Positions 41,250 to 50,236 of a stretch of 64,000 nucleotides of DNA are shown one piece after another. Positions within the stretch are counted from its first letter, which is position 1. Each line of letters opens with the position of its first letter. The position numbers and the translations under genes were made by a program. The DNA is from Mycobacterium terramassiliense (GTDB lineage Bacteria; Actinomycetota; Actinomycetes; Mycobacteriales; Mycobacteriaceae). The stretch lies in assembly GCF_900157385.1 (NCBI RefSeq), contig NZ_LT717701.1, forward strand, positions 536,693 to 600,692, given 5' to 3'. The notes beneath the pieces are model-generated. The model was given only the letters and a program-made list of their open reading frames with translations. It searched no databases and was not told the origin of the DNA.

Positions 41250-41701
41250 GAGCAAGTCGCGTCGATTTCGAACGGCTTGTTCACCGGTTGCATCGGGTTG
41301 GCCATGTCCACGCCCGTGGCGGTGCCGGTGATCTTGTAGGTGTTGCCGTCCTTGGTCGCCGAGGCGTTGCCCTGACCGCCCTGCGCGTACTGCAGGGTCA
41401 CACCGTTGACGTTGCCGAGCTGGACTGCCTTGACACCGGGCGGGTTGGCATCGGTAAGCACCACGCTGATCCCGGTGTTGCTGCCGCCGACCGCGATGTT
41501 CACGTTGCCGGCGGCCTTGGTGCACACGGTGCTGCCCTGGACGTTCTGGTCCTTGCCGTCGATGATGACCTTCGTCGTGCCGCCGGTGCTCGCCGTGACG
41601 CCGCCGCCACTGACCGTAGTTCCCTTGTTGCTCGAACAACCCGCAATACCTGCTGCCAGAATTGCGGCTCCGGCCGCCGCGATTGTCAGTCCACGCTTCA
41701 C
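41246..41701 (-). CDS. lpqH: 19-kDa lipoprotein LpqH
   Basis: 151 residues. The signal peptide MKRGLTIAAAGAAILAAGIA leads to a lipobox Cys 22 (AGIAGC). The mature domain has TKVIIDGKDQNVQGSTVCTK and a final DATCS, the two Cys that form the conserved disulfide. LpqH is a TLR2-agonist surface lipoprotein of slow-growing mycobacteria. GGAGAACAG precedes GTG 41701; the frame is open upstream but without signal character. The stop overlaps tcrY's. Confidence 0.94.
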   Translation of the reverse strand: MKRGLTIAAAGAAILAAGIAGCSSNKGTTVSGGGVTASTGGTTKVIIDGKDQNVQGSTVCTKAAGNVNIAVGGSNTGISVVLTDANPPGVKAVQLGNVNGVTLQYAQGGQGNASATKDGNTYKITGTATGVDMANPMQPVNKPFEIDATCS

Positions 41702-41869
41702 CTGTTCTCCTTCGCCCGATCGTTGCGGTCCTCGCCATCGAGAGCCGTCAAGGCAGTATGCGGGTTTGCCCCGCCGCATAGAAGAGGTTCAAGGAAAATT
41801 CTTTTGACCGGCCAGCTGTCTTTTTTGCGTTCGTTCCCGGGACGGCGCGTTAGTGGCAATGTATTGCCG

Positions 41870-43744
41870 GTGGAACATAAGCCCCCGACCGCCATTATCG
41901 AGTCGGCCCATGGTGGACACGCCTTGCCGGTCGATGACACAAGGGACTTCGACGACGCCGATCGCGGCTTCATCGCGGCCCTGTCGCCCTGCGTCATCAA
42001 GGCGGCCGACGGCCGCGTGGTGTGGGACAACGACGCCTACTCTTTCCTCGGCGGGGCCGCGCCGACGTCCGTGCACCCCAGCCTCTGGCGTCAGTCGACC
42101 CTGGCCGCCAAGCAAGGTCTCTACGAGGTGGTGCCGGGCATCTATCAGGTCCGCGGCTTCGACATCTCGAACGTCACCTTCGTCGAGGGCGACACCGGTG
42201 TCATCGTCATCGATCCGCTGATCTCCACGGAGGTGGCCGCGGCGGCGCTGGCGCTGTATCGCACCCACCGCGGTGGCGACCGCCCCGTCGTCGCGGTCAT
42301 CTACACCCACAGCCACGTCGACCATTTCGGCGGCGTTCTCGGCGTCACCGCGCAGGCCGACGTGGACAGCGGAGCGGTCGCGGTGCTGGCCCCCGACGGC
42401 TTCGTCGAGCATGCCGTGCAAGAGAACGTCTATGCGGGCCCGGCGATGACGCGCAGGGCGACCTACATGTACGGCACCCTGCTGGCGCGCGGGCCGATGG
42501 GTCAGGTGGGCTGCGGGCTCGGCCAGGCCCCGTCCACCGGCGAGGTGGCCGTCATCGTGCCGACCATCGACATCCGGGAGACCGGCGAGAAGCACACCAT
42601 CGACGGCGTGGACATCGAATTCCAGATGGCACCCGGCACCGAGGCGCCCGCCGAAATGCATTTCTACTTCCCGCGTTTCCGCGCATTGTGCATGGCCGAG
42701 AACGCCACCCACAACCTGCACAACCTGCTGACGCTGCGCGGCGCGCTGGTGCGCGATCCGCACGCCTGGTCCGGCTACCTTACCGAGGCGATCGACACCT
42801 TTGCCGACCGCGCCGACGTGGTGTTCGCCTCCCACCACTGGCCGACCTGGGGACGCGACCGCATCGTCGAATTCCTTTCGCTGCAACGGGATATGTACGC
42901 CTATCTGCACGACCAGACTCTGCGGCTGCTCAACAAGGGCTACACCGGCGTCGAGATCGCCGAGATGTTCCGGATGCCGCCCGCGCTGGAGCGGGCCTGG
43001 CACACCCACGGGTACTACGGGTCGGTCAGCCACAACGTCAAGGCCGTCTACCAGCGCTACATGGGCTGGTTCGACGGCAATCCGGGGCGGCTGTGGCCCC
43101 ATCCACCCGAGGCCCTCGCCCCGCGATACGTCGATGCGATGGGCGGCATCGACCGGGTCGTGGACCTCGCCCGCTCGGCCTTCGGCGCCGGTGACTTCCG
43201 TTGGGCGGCAACGCTGCTCGATCACGCGATCTTCACCGACAGCGATCACGCCGCGGCCCGTGCGTTGTACGCCGACACGCTGGAGCAGCTGGCCTACGGT
43301 GCCGAGAACGCCACGTGGCGCAACTTCTTCATGAGTGGCGCAACCGAACTACGGGAGGGCAATTTCGGCACCGCCGTGACCGCGGCGTCGGCCTCGATGC
43401 TCAACCAGCTGACACCCGAGCAGATCTTCGACAGCTTCGCCCTGCGGGTCGACGGGCCGCGCAGCTGGGACCTCGACATCGCGCTGGACATCTCGTTCGC
43501 CGACCTGGCCGCCAACTATCGACTCACCCTGCGTAACGGGGTGCTGGTCTATCGAAAGGCGGCCGCCGACGCGGCGACAGCTGCCGTTACGGTCAAGCTG
43601 GACAAGAAGTTTCGATTGCTGACGGCGGCTATGGGTGACTTCGCCTCGCCCGGGCTCGAAATTTCCGGCGACCAGTCGGCGCTGCAGGCGTTTTTGGGTG
43701 TGCTCGACGAGCCGGACCAGAACTTCAACATCGTCACGCCGTAG
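41870..43744 (+). CDS. Zn-dependent alkylsulfatase (SDS hydrolase family, Rv3762c-like)
   Basis: 624 residues. Metallo-beta-lactamase domain with HSHVDH (147-152), AENATHNLHNLLTLRGA as the second metal motif, and FASHHWPTWG. A helical dimerisation domain then leads to a SCP-2-like C-terminal domain (LRVDGPRSWDLDIALDISFA). This is the SdsA1/type III alkylsulfatase layout; Rv3762c is a reported alkylsulfatase. It would release sulfate from primary or secondary alkyl sulfates. GTG 41870 is the best start for length. Divergent from lpqH with a 168-bp gap. Confidence 0.9.
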   Translation: MEHKPPTAIIESAHGGHALPVDDTRDFDDADRGFIAALSPCVIKAADGRVVWDNDAYSFLGGAAPTSVHPSLWRQSTLAAKQGLYEVVPGIYQVRGFDISNVTFVEGDTGVIVIDPLISTEVAAAALALYRTHRGGDRPVVAVIYTHSHVDHFGGVLGVTAQADVDSGAVAVLAPDGFVEHAVQENVYAGPAMTRRATYMYGTLLARGPMGQVGCGLGQAPSTGEVAVIVPTIDIRETGEKHTIDGVDIEFQMAPGTEAPAEMHFYFPRFRALCMAENATHNLHNLLTLRGALVRDPHAWSGYLTEAIDTFADRADVVFASHHWPTWGRDRIVEFLSLQRDMYAYLHDQTLRLLNKGYTGVEIAEMFRMPPALERAWHTHGYYGSVSHNVKAVYQRYMGWFDGNPGRLWPHPPEALAPRYVDAMGGIDRVVDLARSAFGAGDFRWAATLLDHAIFTDSDHAAARALYADTLEQLAYGAENATWRNFFMSGATELREGNFGTAVTAASASMLNQLTPEQIFDSFALRVDGPRSWDLDIALDISFADLAANYRLTLRNGVLVYRKAAADAATAAVTVKLDKKFRLLTAAMGDFASPGLEISGDQSALQAFLGVLDEPDQNFNIVTP

Positions 43745-43759
43745 CGCCTGCGCGGGGAA

Positions 43760-44737
43760 CTACCGCGCCACGTCGATGACGACCTTGCCCAGCACCTTGC
43801 GCTCGGAAACATGCCGCAGCGCGGCCGCGGTTTCGGATAGCGGGAACCGTGCGGCGATGTAGGGCCGGACGGTGCCGGCGGCGAACATCCGCGACAGCTC
43901 GGCCATGTCGCGCGCTGCGTCGTCCGGCCGGTCGCCCATGAAGGTGCGAATCTCCATGCCGCGGATAATGATTCCCTTGAGCAAGACAAGGTTCAGCGGT
44001 ATGGACGGGATGCTGCCCGAGGCGTAGCCGAGGGTGACGAACGTGCCGCCACGGGCCAGACCCCGCAGCGCGGGCTCCGCGTAGGACCCGCCCACGGGGT
44101 CGAGGACCACGCGGGCGGCGTCGCCGGTGAGCTCGCGGATCCGTGTTTTCAGGTCTTCGCTGTCGTAGTCGACGGTTGCCTCCGCCCCACGCCGCCGGCA
44201 CAGCTCGAGCTTCTCCGGGGTGGACGCCGCCGCCAGCACCCGGGCCTTCATCGCCACCGCCAGATCGACGGCGGCCAGCCCCACGCCACCGGCGGCGCCC
44301 AGGACTACCACCCAATCGCCTTGCGCCACTTCGGCGATCGATCGCAGCGCGTGATAGGCGGTTCGATACGTGACGCCGAACGCCGCGGCGGAGGCGAAGT
44401 CGGCGCCGTCCGGAATGGGCGCCACCGAGCCCGCATCGAGCAGCGCCTGCTCCGCGAACGCCCCGGTCGGCGTGGTCGCGAACACCCGTTGGCCGCGCCG
44501 GTACGGCGTGCCGTCACCGACGGCCACCACTTCCCCGGCCAGCTCGCTGCCCGGGATGAACGGCACCGGGATCTTGACCTGATACTTCCCGGCTATCAGC
44601 AGCACGTCGGGAAAGTTGACGGCCGCGGCGTGCACGCGAACCACGAGCTGGCCGGGGCCGGGTACGGGGTCGGGAACGTCGTCGACGACCAGGTCCTCCG
44701 GCGTGCCGTAGGCGCGGCAGACGGCGGCGCGCATCAT
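43760..44737 (-). CDS. NADPH:quinone oxidoreductase, MDR family
   Basis: 325 residues. GroES-like start with AAAVNFPDVLLIAGKYQVKI, then PFIPGSELAGEVVAVG; the nucleotide-binding VVVLGAAGGVGLAAVDLAVA; no Zn ligands. A typical quinone reductase of acyl-CoA-related operons. It is the last gene of the APH-SDR-FadE-TetR-reductase operon and its ATG (44737) overlaps the TetR stop as ATGA; ATG 44734 is the alternative. Confidence 0.88.
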   Translation of the reverse strand: MMRAAVCRAYGTPEDLVVDDVPDPVPGPGQLVVRVHAAAVNFPDVLLIAGKYQVKIPVPFIPGSELAGEVVAVGDGTPYRRGQRVFATTPTGAFAEQALLDAGSVAPIPDGADFASAAAFGVTYRTAYHALRSIAEVAQGDWVVVLGAAGGVGLAAVDLAVAMKARVLAAASTPEKLELCRRRGAEATVDYDSEDLKTRIRELTGDAARVVLDPVGGSYAEPALRGLARGGTFVTLGYASGSIPSIPLNLVLLKGIIIRGMEIRTFMGDRPDDAARDMAELSRMFAAGTVRPYIAARFPLSETAAALRHVSERKVLGKVVIDVAR

Positions 44738-45369
44738 CCGACCCCCAGGCCGCGCAGGCAGAACCCCACCAGGTGTGCGATGTCGTCCGGCTCGGGCCGG
44801 TCGGTGGAACCGACATATCGCCGCATGGCCGCGGCGGTGCAGCAGAACACCGCTTCGACGTCGCGGTCGACATCGGTGCTACCCAGCGCCGCAACGGGTT
44901 CGGAAAGAAGCTCCCGCAGCGGTCGCAACATCTCCTGGTCGGCCATCCGCCGATTGGCGCCGGCCGACATCTGCCCGGCCGCCGCGCGGCTCATGCTGAT
45001 CAGGTGGGGGTCGGCGACCTGCGCCAGCGTGCCCTCGATCCAGCGCGCCACCTTGTCCTGCGGCCGGGTCTCCTTGGCCATCTGGTGCTGCAGGTAGGAC
45101 ACGACGATGGCCACACCGCGTTCCATCACCGCGAGGATGAGGTCGTCCTTGCCGGCGAAATACCGGTAGAACGCCTTGTTCGACGAGCCGGCCTCCGCGA
45201 CGATGTCGCTGACCCGGGGCGCCTCGGGCGCGACCCGTTCCATGACGCGCACCGCGGCCGCCAGGATGCGCTCGACCTCCTCGGTTGCCTCCCGCTGGCG
45301 CTCGTCGAGGGCCCGCTCGACCGCCGCGACCACCCGGCTATTGGGCTTGCTAGTTGTCAATGAGCTCAC
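44734..45369 (-). CDS. TetR-family regulator
   Basis: 211 residues. The HTH is in ILAAAVRVMERVAPEAPRVS, DIVAEAGSSNKAFYRYFAGK and DDLILAVMERG, followed by a helical ligand-binding domain. It is probably the local repressor of the acyl-CoA operon it sits in, with an acyl-CoA ligand by analogy with FadR/KstR-type regulators. GTG 45369 was chosen, overlapping the dehydrogenase stop by 20 bp; TTG 45360 is an alternative. Confidence 0.85.
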   Translation of the reverse strand: MSSLTTSKPNSRVVAAVERALDERQREATEEVERILAAAVRVMERVAPEAPRVSDIVAEAGSSNKAFYRYFAGKDDLILAVMERGVAIVVSYLQHQMAKETRPQDKVARWIEGTLAQVADPHLISMSRAAAGQMSAGANRRMADQEMLRPLRELLSEPVAALGSTDVDRDVEAVFCCTAAAMRRYVGSTDRPEPDDIAHLVGFCLRGLGVG

Positions 45370-46633
45370 CGTATTTGGCGCGGGCCGCCTCGCGCCGGAC
45401 GTCCAGCATCTCACTGGGCCAGTCCCCGCCCTCGGCCTCGTAGCCCTTGAGCAGCATCCGCGCCAGGTTGACCTTGTGCGCCTCCGTCGGCCCGTCGGCC
45501 AGCCCGAGCGCGATGCCGCCGAGCAGCACGTTGACCAACGGCAGTTGATCCGTGAGCCCCAGCGCGCCGTGGACCTGAATCGCCCGCAGCGCAATCGACT
45601 TCAGCACCTGCGACGCCAGGATCTTGCAGGCGGCGATCTCGGCGCGGGCGGCGCGCTCGTCGCCGTTGTCAATGAGCCAGGCGGCGTGCAGCACGGTCAG
45701 CCGGAACGGCAACAGCTCGGTGTAAGAGTCGGCGACGAACTCCTGCACCAACTGCTTGTCGGCCAGCGAGCTACCCTGGGTGAAGCGGCTTTTCGCGCGC
45801 CGGGACATCATCTCGACGGCGCGTTGCGCCATGCCGATCGAGCGCATCGCGTGATGCAGCCGCCCGCCGGCGAGGCGGGTCTGCAAGATCAGGAAGCCCT
45901 GGCCCGGTTCGCCGAGCAATGCGTCGGACGGCACCCGCACCGCGTCGTAGCGAACCAGGGAATGCCCGGGCTCGTGTGGGTCGGCGCCGACGAGGTGGTG
46001 GGTGGCCGCCACGTTCAGACCGGGGGTTCCGGCCGGGACGAGGAACGTGGAGGCGCCCTGATGTACGGGGACGTCCGGATCGGTGATCGCCACCACGATG
46101 AAGAACGAGGCGACGGAGGCGTTGGACGAGAAGTACTTTCGGCCCGTGATGACCCAGTCGTCACCGTCCCGTTCGGCCCGGGTGGTGAAGACCCGGGGAT
46201 CCGACCCGCCCTGCGGCTCGGTCATCGAGAAACACGAAAAGATCTCCCCGGACAGCAGCCCCGCCAGGTAGCGGTCCTTCTGCTCTTGGGTTCCGAAGCG
46301 CGCGATGATCTCCGCGTTGCCCGTGTCGGGCGCCTGCGTGCCGAACACGATCGGCGCCCACGGGCTGCGGCCCAGGATCTCGTTGATCAACGTCAGCTTG
46401 ACCGCCCCGAAGCCCTGCCCGCCCAGCTCGGGGCCCAAATGCGGGGCCCACAAGCCGTTGTCGCGTACCTGCTGCTTCAGCGGATCGACGATCCGGCGCC
46501 GCTCGTCGTTGAGCGGCAGGAACTCAGCGCCCGGAAACAGCACCTCGAGGGGTTCCACCTCCTCGCGCACGAATTCGCGGACCCAGTCCAGCTTCTTCTC
46601 GAACTCCGGTTCGGTGGAAAAGTCCCACGGCAT
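45350..46633 (-). CDS. Acyl-CoA dehydrogenase (ACAD10/11-like)
   Basis: 427 residues with the full three-domain dehydrogenase fold: helical N-terminus (LWAPHLGPELGGQGFGAVKL), FAD/substrate loop FSCFSMTEPQGGSDPRVFTT and ITGRKYFSSNASVASFFIVV, and the C-terminal helical domain with QVHGALGLTDQLPL and ADGPTEAHKVNLAR. The ADGPTEAH stretch resembles the ACAD10/11 subgroup, which acts on 4-hydroxyacyl-CoAs after phosphorylation by an APH-fold kinase. An APH gene is present in the same operon, supporting that pathway. Confidence 0.9.
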   Translation of the reverse strand: MPWDFSTEPEFEKKLDWVREFVREEVEPLEVLFPGAEFLPLNDERRRIVDPLKQQVRDNGLWAPHLGPELGGQGFGAVKLTLINEILGRSPWAPIVFGTQAPDTGNAEIIARFGTQEQKDRYLAGLLSGEIFSCFSMTEPQGGSDPRVFTTRAERDGDDWVITGRKYFSSNASVASFFIVVAITDPDVPVHQGASTFLVPAGTPGLNVAATHHLVGADPHEPGHSLVRYDAVRVPSDALLGEPGQGFLILQTRLAGGRLHHAMRSIGMAQRAVEMMSRRAKSRFTQGSSLADKQLVQEFVADSYTELLPFRLTVLHAAWLIDNGDERAARAEIAACKILASQVLKSIALRAIQVHGALGLTDQLPLVNVLLGGIALGLADGPTEAHKVNLARMLLKGYEAEGGDWPSEMLDVRREAARAKYGELIDN

Positions 46634-46651
46634 TGCGAATACTCCTCGTTG

Positions 46652-47416
46652 TCAGGGGATCCCGCCGTCGGCGCGCAGGATCGAGCCGGTGGTGAAGCTG
46701 GACGCGTCGGAAGCCAGGAACAGCGCGGCGCCGACGATTTCACGCGGGTCGCCGGCGCGCCGCAACGCCAGGTGGGCGAACGGTTTGCCCTCGGCTTGGT
46801 CGAGATTCCAGGCCTTGCTGACGTCGGTGAGAAACGGCCCCGCCATCAACGTGTTCACCCGGACGGCCGGTCCGAACGCCTTCGCCAGGGCTTCGGTCAT
46901 GGCGTTGAGGCCGGCCTTGGCCGCGGCATACGGGACGATGTCGGGGGCCGGGCGCAGCGATCCGGCGGTACTCACGTTGATGATGGATCCGCGACCCGCC
47001 GCCACCATCCGCTCACCGACCAACGCCGACAACCGGAACGGCCCCTTGAGGTTCAGGTTGAGCACCGCGTCGAACAGCTTCTCGGTGACGTCGGTCAGCT
47101 TGTCGTACAACGGTGACATGCCAGCGTTGTTGATCAACGTGTCCACCTTGCCGAACCGCTCGTAGGTCGCATCGACCAGGCCGTCGAGCTGTTCCCAGCG
47201 CCCGACGTGCACCTGGTAGGGCATCGCGGAACGGCCCGTCTCGGCCTCGATCTCCTTCGCGGTGGCCACGCAGTTGTCCATGTTGCGGCTGGCGATCACC
47301 ACGTCGGCGCCGCAGTGCGCGACGCCGAACGCCATCTCGCGCCCCAGGCCACGGCTGCCGCCGGTGATCAGCACCACTCGGTCCGTGAGGTCGAAAAGCC
47401 GCTCGGCATAAGCCAT
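46652..47416 (-). CDS. Short-chain dehydrogenase/reductase
   Basis: 254 residues, classical SDR. Cofactor motif TGGSRGLG (about 19-26), NNAG (about 96-99), catalytic Ser in IINVSTAGS and YAAAK (Tyr and Lys), then MAGPFLTDVSKAW. It ends with the usual LRADGGIP. It probably oxidises a 3-hydroxyacyl-CoA or related alcohol in this operon. It starts 1 bp after the APH gene's stop and ends 18 bp before the dehydrogenase, so the genes are one transcript. Confidence 0.9.
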   Translation of the reverse strand: MAYAERLFDLTDRVVLITGGSRGLGREMAFGVAHCGADVVIASRNMDNCVATAKEIEAETGRSAMPYQVHVGRWEQLDGLVDATYERFGKVDTLINNAGMSPLYDKLTDVTEKLFDAVLNLNLKGPFRLSALVGERMVAAGRGSIINVSTAGSLRPAPDIVPYAAAKAGLNAMTEALAKAFGPAVRVNTLMAGPFLTDVSKAWNLDQAEGKPFAHLALRRAGDPREIVGAALFLASDASSFTTGSILRADGGIP

Positions 47417-47417
47417 T

Positions 47418-48464
47418 TCAGCGTCTCCGCGAAGGCAGGGACCGGGCGAGCTCCGCTGCGGTGGCGATCAGGCGGGGGATCATCGTCCCGAAGGTGTCTT
47501 GGATCTGGGGGTCCACCTTCCCGGTGCGCACGCCGGCCGCATAGGTCTTCTCCAGCACGATCCCCAGCTTCCAGTTGGCCAGCACCAGGTAGTAGTCGAT
47601 GTTCTCGGTGGACAGCCCGCTGACTTTCTCGTAGTGCGTGAGCAATTCGCTGCGCGTCGGCATGCCCCGCATGTCCAGATAGAACCCGTCGGTGCTGGGC
47701 TCCTCGCCGTCGTAGCCCAGCAGCGCCCACGCGAGATCGAGCAGCGGATCACCGACCGTCGTCATCTCCCAGTCCACGATCGCGGCCAGCCGCGCCGGCT
47801 CCCCGTGCGCGAACATCACGTTGGCGAACTGGTAGTCGCCGTGCATGATGCCCGGCCGGTAGCTCGCGGGCCGGTTGTTGCGCAGCCAGTCGGCGGCCTC
47901 GTCCAGCCCGGGCAGCTCGCGCACCCGGTAGGCGTCGAGGAACTTCAGCCAGCGGTCGACCTGGCGCTCGTGGAATCCGTCCGGGCGGCCAAAGCCCTCG
48001 AGCCCCTGCGCGCGCCAATCCACCCGGCCGAGCTTGGCGGCGCCCTCGACGAGTTGGAACGCGAGGCCGCGACGGGCGCGCAGGTCGGTGTCGAAGGGCG
48101 CCTGCCACCCGCCGTCCATCGGGCTCCAGCCGTCGATCGCCTGCATCACGTAGAACGGCATGCCCAGCACGGCGCCGGTGTCGTCGGCGGCGACCAGCGC
48201 CGCGTGCGGGACGTCGGTGCCCGACAGCGCGCGGACCAGGCGGATTTCCCGCAGCAAGCCATCGATGCGGGCCGCGTCGGCGCGGGCGCCGGGCATCCGC
48301 AGGACCATCCGCTGCCCGCCCCGCTCGACCAGGTAGAGGGTGTTCTGGGAACCGCCCTTCAGCGGTTGAAGCACCGGTTGCTCGCCGCCGCCCGGTGCGT
48401 CGTTCGCATCGAGCCAGCGGGCAAGAACGCCCGCGTCCAGTTGGGATTCGCTGACACTCGTCAT
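47418..48464 (-). CDS. APH-fold kinase-like protein of the acyl-CoA operon
   Basis: 348 residues. ATP-site strand LKGGSQNTLYLVERGGQRMV, catalytic loop IMHGDYQFANVMF and metal site IVDWEMTTVGDPLLDLAWAL are intact. Same family as the single gene at 34976-36007. With the ACAD10/11-like dehydrogenase it could phosphorylate and then eliminate from 4-hydroxyacyl-CoAs. First gene of the operon; ATG 48464 chosen, GTG 48473 possible. Confidence 0.83.
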   Translation of the reverse strand: MTSVSESQLDAGVLARWLDANDAPGGGEQPVLQPLKGGSQNTLYLVERGGQRMVLRMPGARADAARIDGLLREIRLVRALSGTDVPHAALVAADDTGAVLGMPFYVMQAIDGWSPMDGGWQAPFDTDLRARRGLAFQLVEGAAKLGRVDWRAQGLEGFGRPDGFHERQVDRWLKFLDAYRVRELPGLDEAADWLRNNRPASYRPGIMHGDYQFANVMFAHGEPARLAAIVDWEMTTVGDPLLDLAWALLGYDGEEPSTDGFYLDMRGMPTRSELLTHYEKVSGLSTENIDYYLVLANWKLGIVLEKTYAAGVRTGKVDPQIQDTFGTMIPRLIATAAELARSLPSRRR

Positions 48465-48527
48465 AGGCTGCACACCCCGCTCTCCACAGGGAGAATAGCA
48501 TTCTCCGCGGTGGGCGGGAACCCTCGG

Positions 48528-48887
48528 CTATCCGCCGATGCCGTTGTCGAGGCCGAGATGGGTGATGAAGTACCACGGGATGCCGATCCATTGGACGAGC
48601 GCGACGAGGGCCAGGGCGACCACGGCGGCGAGCGATCCGATGGCGCGGGCCCGTGTGCCGATCGGCGCGAAGGCGAGGGTCAGAAAGGCGAGAACGAAAG
48701 CCACCTCCACCCATATGAGGATCCGTTTGGGCGTGTCGGCCGCTTTGTCGTAGTCAGTGAAGTGGGAGTCGGGAAAGCCGGTGAGGTAGAGATCCGCGGA
48801 CGCCACGGACACCAGGCCCAGCGCCGCGACGGCGCAGACTACGCACGCGGCCGTCAGCGGGGCTCTCCAACTCCGCGAACGCGTCAT
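48528..48887 (-). CDS. Conserved membrane protein (Rv3760-like)
   Basis: 119 residues with three hydrophobic segments (APLTAACVVCAVAALGLVSV, ILIWVEVAFVLAFLTLAFAP, GSLAAVVALALVALVQWIGI) and a short loop after the first, GFPDSHFTDYDKAADTPKRI. Size and pattern fit Rv3760. The start overlaps the methyltransferase stop (ATGA). Function unknown. Confidence 0.75.
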   Translation of the reverse strand: MTRSRSWRAPLTAACVVCAVAALGLVSVASADLYLTGFPDSHFTDYDKAADTPKRILIWVEVAFVLAFLTLAFAPIGTRARAIGSLAAVVALALVALVQWIGIPWYFITHLGLDNGIGG

Positions 48888-49564
48888 CGCTCCGGCTTGT
48901 GCGCGCTGAGCAGGAAGCCGGGAGCCAGAAAGTGGCCTTCGTCGTCACGTCCGACGCGCGGCGACAGGCCCGGGGCGGACGCGAGTGCGGAGGCGTTGCC
49001 GTACAGCGTTGCGGGGCGGATGTCCTCGACCCGCCACCACTGCCCGACGGCCTCGCGCAACTCCGCCTCGGTGAAGCCGCGCGGGCCGGGCCCGTCGCTG
49101 TCGCCCAGCGCGCCTGCGGCGAACGCCAGGATGTACAGCGCGGCGCCCGGCGCGGCGGCCCGAGAGATCGACTGCAGGTAGTCCTGGCGTCGCTCGGGCG
49201 GCAGCGCGTGGAACAGCCCGCTGTCCAGGATCGTCGAGAAGCGCCCTTCGGAACCGCGGGGGTAGCCCCGGAAGCTGGTGACGTCGGCCTGCGCGAAGGT
49301 CGCCGTCGTCAATCCACGTTCGGCCGCCGCCGCCGTCGCCGCCGCGACCGCGGTCGCGCTGGCGTCCAGGCCGACCACCGTGTAGCCGCGCGCCGCGAGC
49401 GCCAGCGACAGCTCGGCGTGGCCGCAGCCGGCGTCCAGGACATCGCTGCAGACCTTGCCTTGGTCGATCAGAACCGCCAGCTCGGGTTGCGGCCGGCCGA
49501 TGCTCCACGGCGGCGGTGACTCCTGACGGTAGGCGGCGTCCCAATCCATGCCCGGCTGGGTCAT
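48884..49564 (-). CDS. Class I SAM-dependent methyltransferase (TehB/TPMT-like)
   Basis: 226 residues. WDAAYRQESPPPWSIGRPQP is typical of the thiopurine/TehB-type subgroup; SAM-binding motif I is VLDAGCGHAELSLALAARGY, followed by GLDAS and FSTILDSGLFHALPPERRQD. Substrate likely small (thiol or metalloid). A consensus AGGAGGAG precedes ATG 49564. Divergent from the phosphatase gene. Confidence 0.85.
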   Translation of the reverse strand: MTQPGMDWDAAYRQESPPPWSIGRPQPELAVLIDQGKVCSDVLDAGCGHAELSLALAARGYTVVGLDASATAVAAATAAAAERGLTTATFAQADVTSFRGYPRGSEGRFSTILDSGLFHALPPERRQDYLQSISRAAAPGAALYILAFAAGALGDSDGPGPRGFTEAELREAVGQWWRVEDIRPATLYGNASALASAPGLSPRVGRDDEGHFLAPGFLLSAHKPER

Positions 49565-49627
49565 CTCTCCTCCTGTGAGGCGCGATGAGAAACTGGCGCT
49601 GCCCACAATCCGACGACGGGAACGAAC

Positions 49628-50236
49628 ATGCAAGTGCTGCTGGTCCGCCACGCGTTACCGCTGCGCAGCGAACACGGCGAGGGCTCCGATCCGAACCTGT
49701 CGGAGGACGGGTTGGCTCAGGTCAAACGGCTGCCCGACGCGCTCGCCAGGTTTCCGATAGCGCGCGTGGTGAGCAGCCCGCAGCGGCGCGCCATCCAGAC
49801 CGCCGAACCCGTCGCGGCGGCCCGCGGGCTCAGCGTCGAAATCGACCCCCGCTTCGCCGAATACGACCGCGACCTTCCGGTCTACATCCCCGTCGAGCAG
49901 ATCAAGGCGGAACGGCCGGAGGAGTGGAAGCGCCTGGCCCAGGGGCAGCTACCCAGCGCGGTCGACGAGGACGCGTTTCGGGCGCGCGTCCGCGCGGCGG
50001 TCGACGACCTGGTCACCGCCGCCGATCCGGAGGACACGGTTGCGGTGTTCAGCCACGGCGGCGTGATCAACGTGCTGCTGCACCAGATCCTCGGCACTGC
50101 CCGGTTGTTGTCCTTTCCCGTCGATTACGCGTCGGTGAGCAGGCTGTTGTTCTCGCGGTCCGGCGAGGCGACGGTGGCGGGGGTCAACACCATCGAGCAC
50201 GTGTGGGACCTGTTGCCCCGAAACCAGCGGTGGTGA
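49628..50236 (+). CDS. Histidine phosphatase / phosphoglycerate mutase-like protein
   Basis: 202 residues. The phospho-accepting LLVRHALPLR opens the fold; SSPQRRAIQTAEPVA and EYDRDLPVYIP carry the conserved Arg and Glu; FSHGGVINVLLHQ provides the second catalytic His. Substrate not evident. Overlaps the downstream APH gene (GTGA), so the phosphatase and the kinase-fold protein are co-translated. Confidence 0.87.
   Translation: MQVLLVRHALPLRSEHGEGSDPNLSEDGLAQVKRLPDALARFPIARVVSSPQRRAIQTAEPVAAARGLSVEIDPRFAEYDRDLPVYIPVEQIKAERPEEWKRLAQGQLPSAVDEDAFRARVRAAVDDLVTAADPEDTVAVFSHGGVINVLLHQILGTARLLSFPVDYASVSRLLFSRSGEATVAGVNTIEHVWDLLPRNQRW

Noticed and set aside
40844..41869. Long upstream extension of the alkylsulfatase frame
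   Set aside because: It passes out of frame through tcrY and antisense through lpqH; the product is Arg/His-rich and family similarity begins only near GTG 41870.
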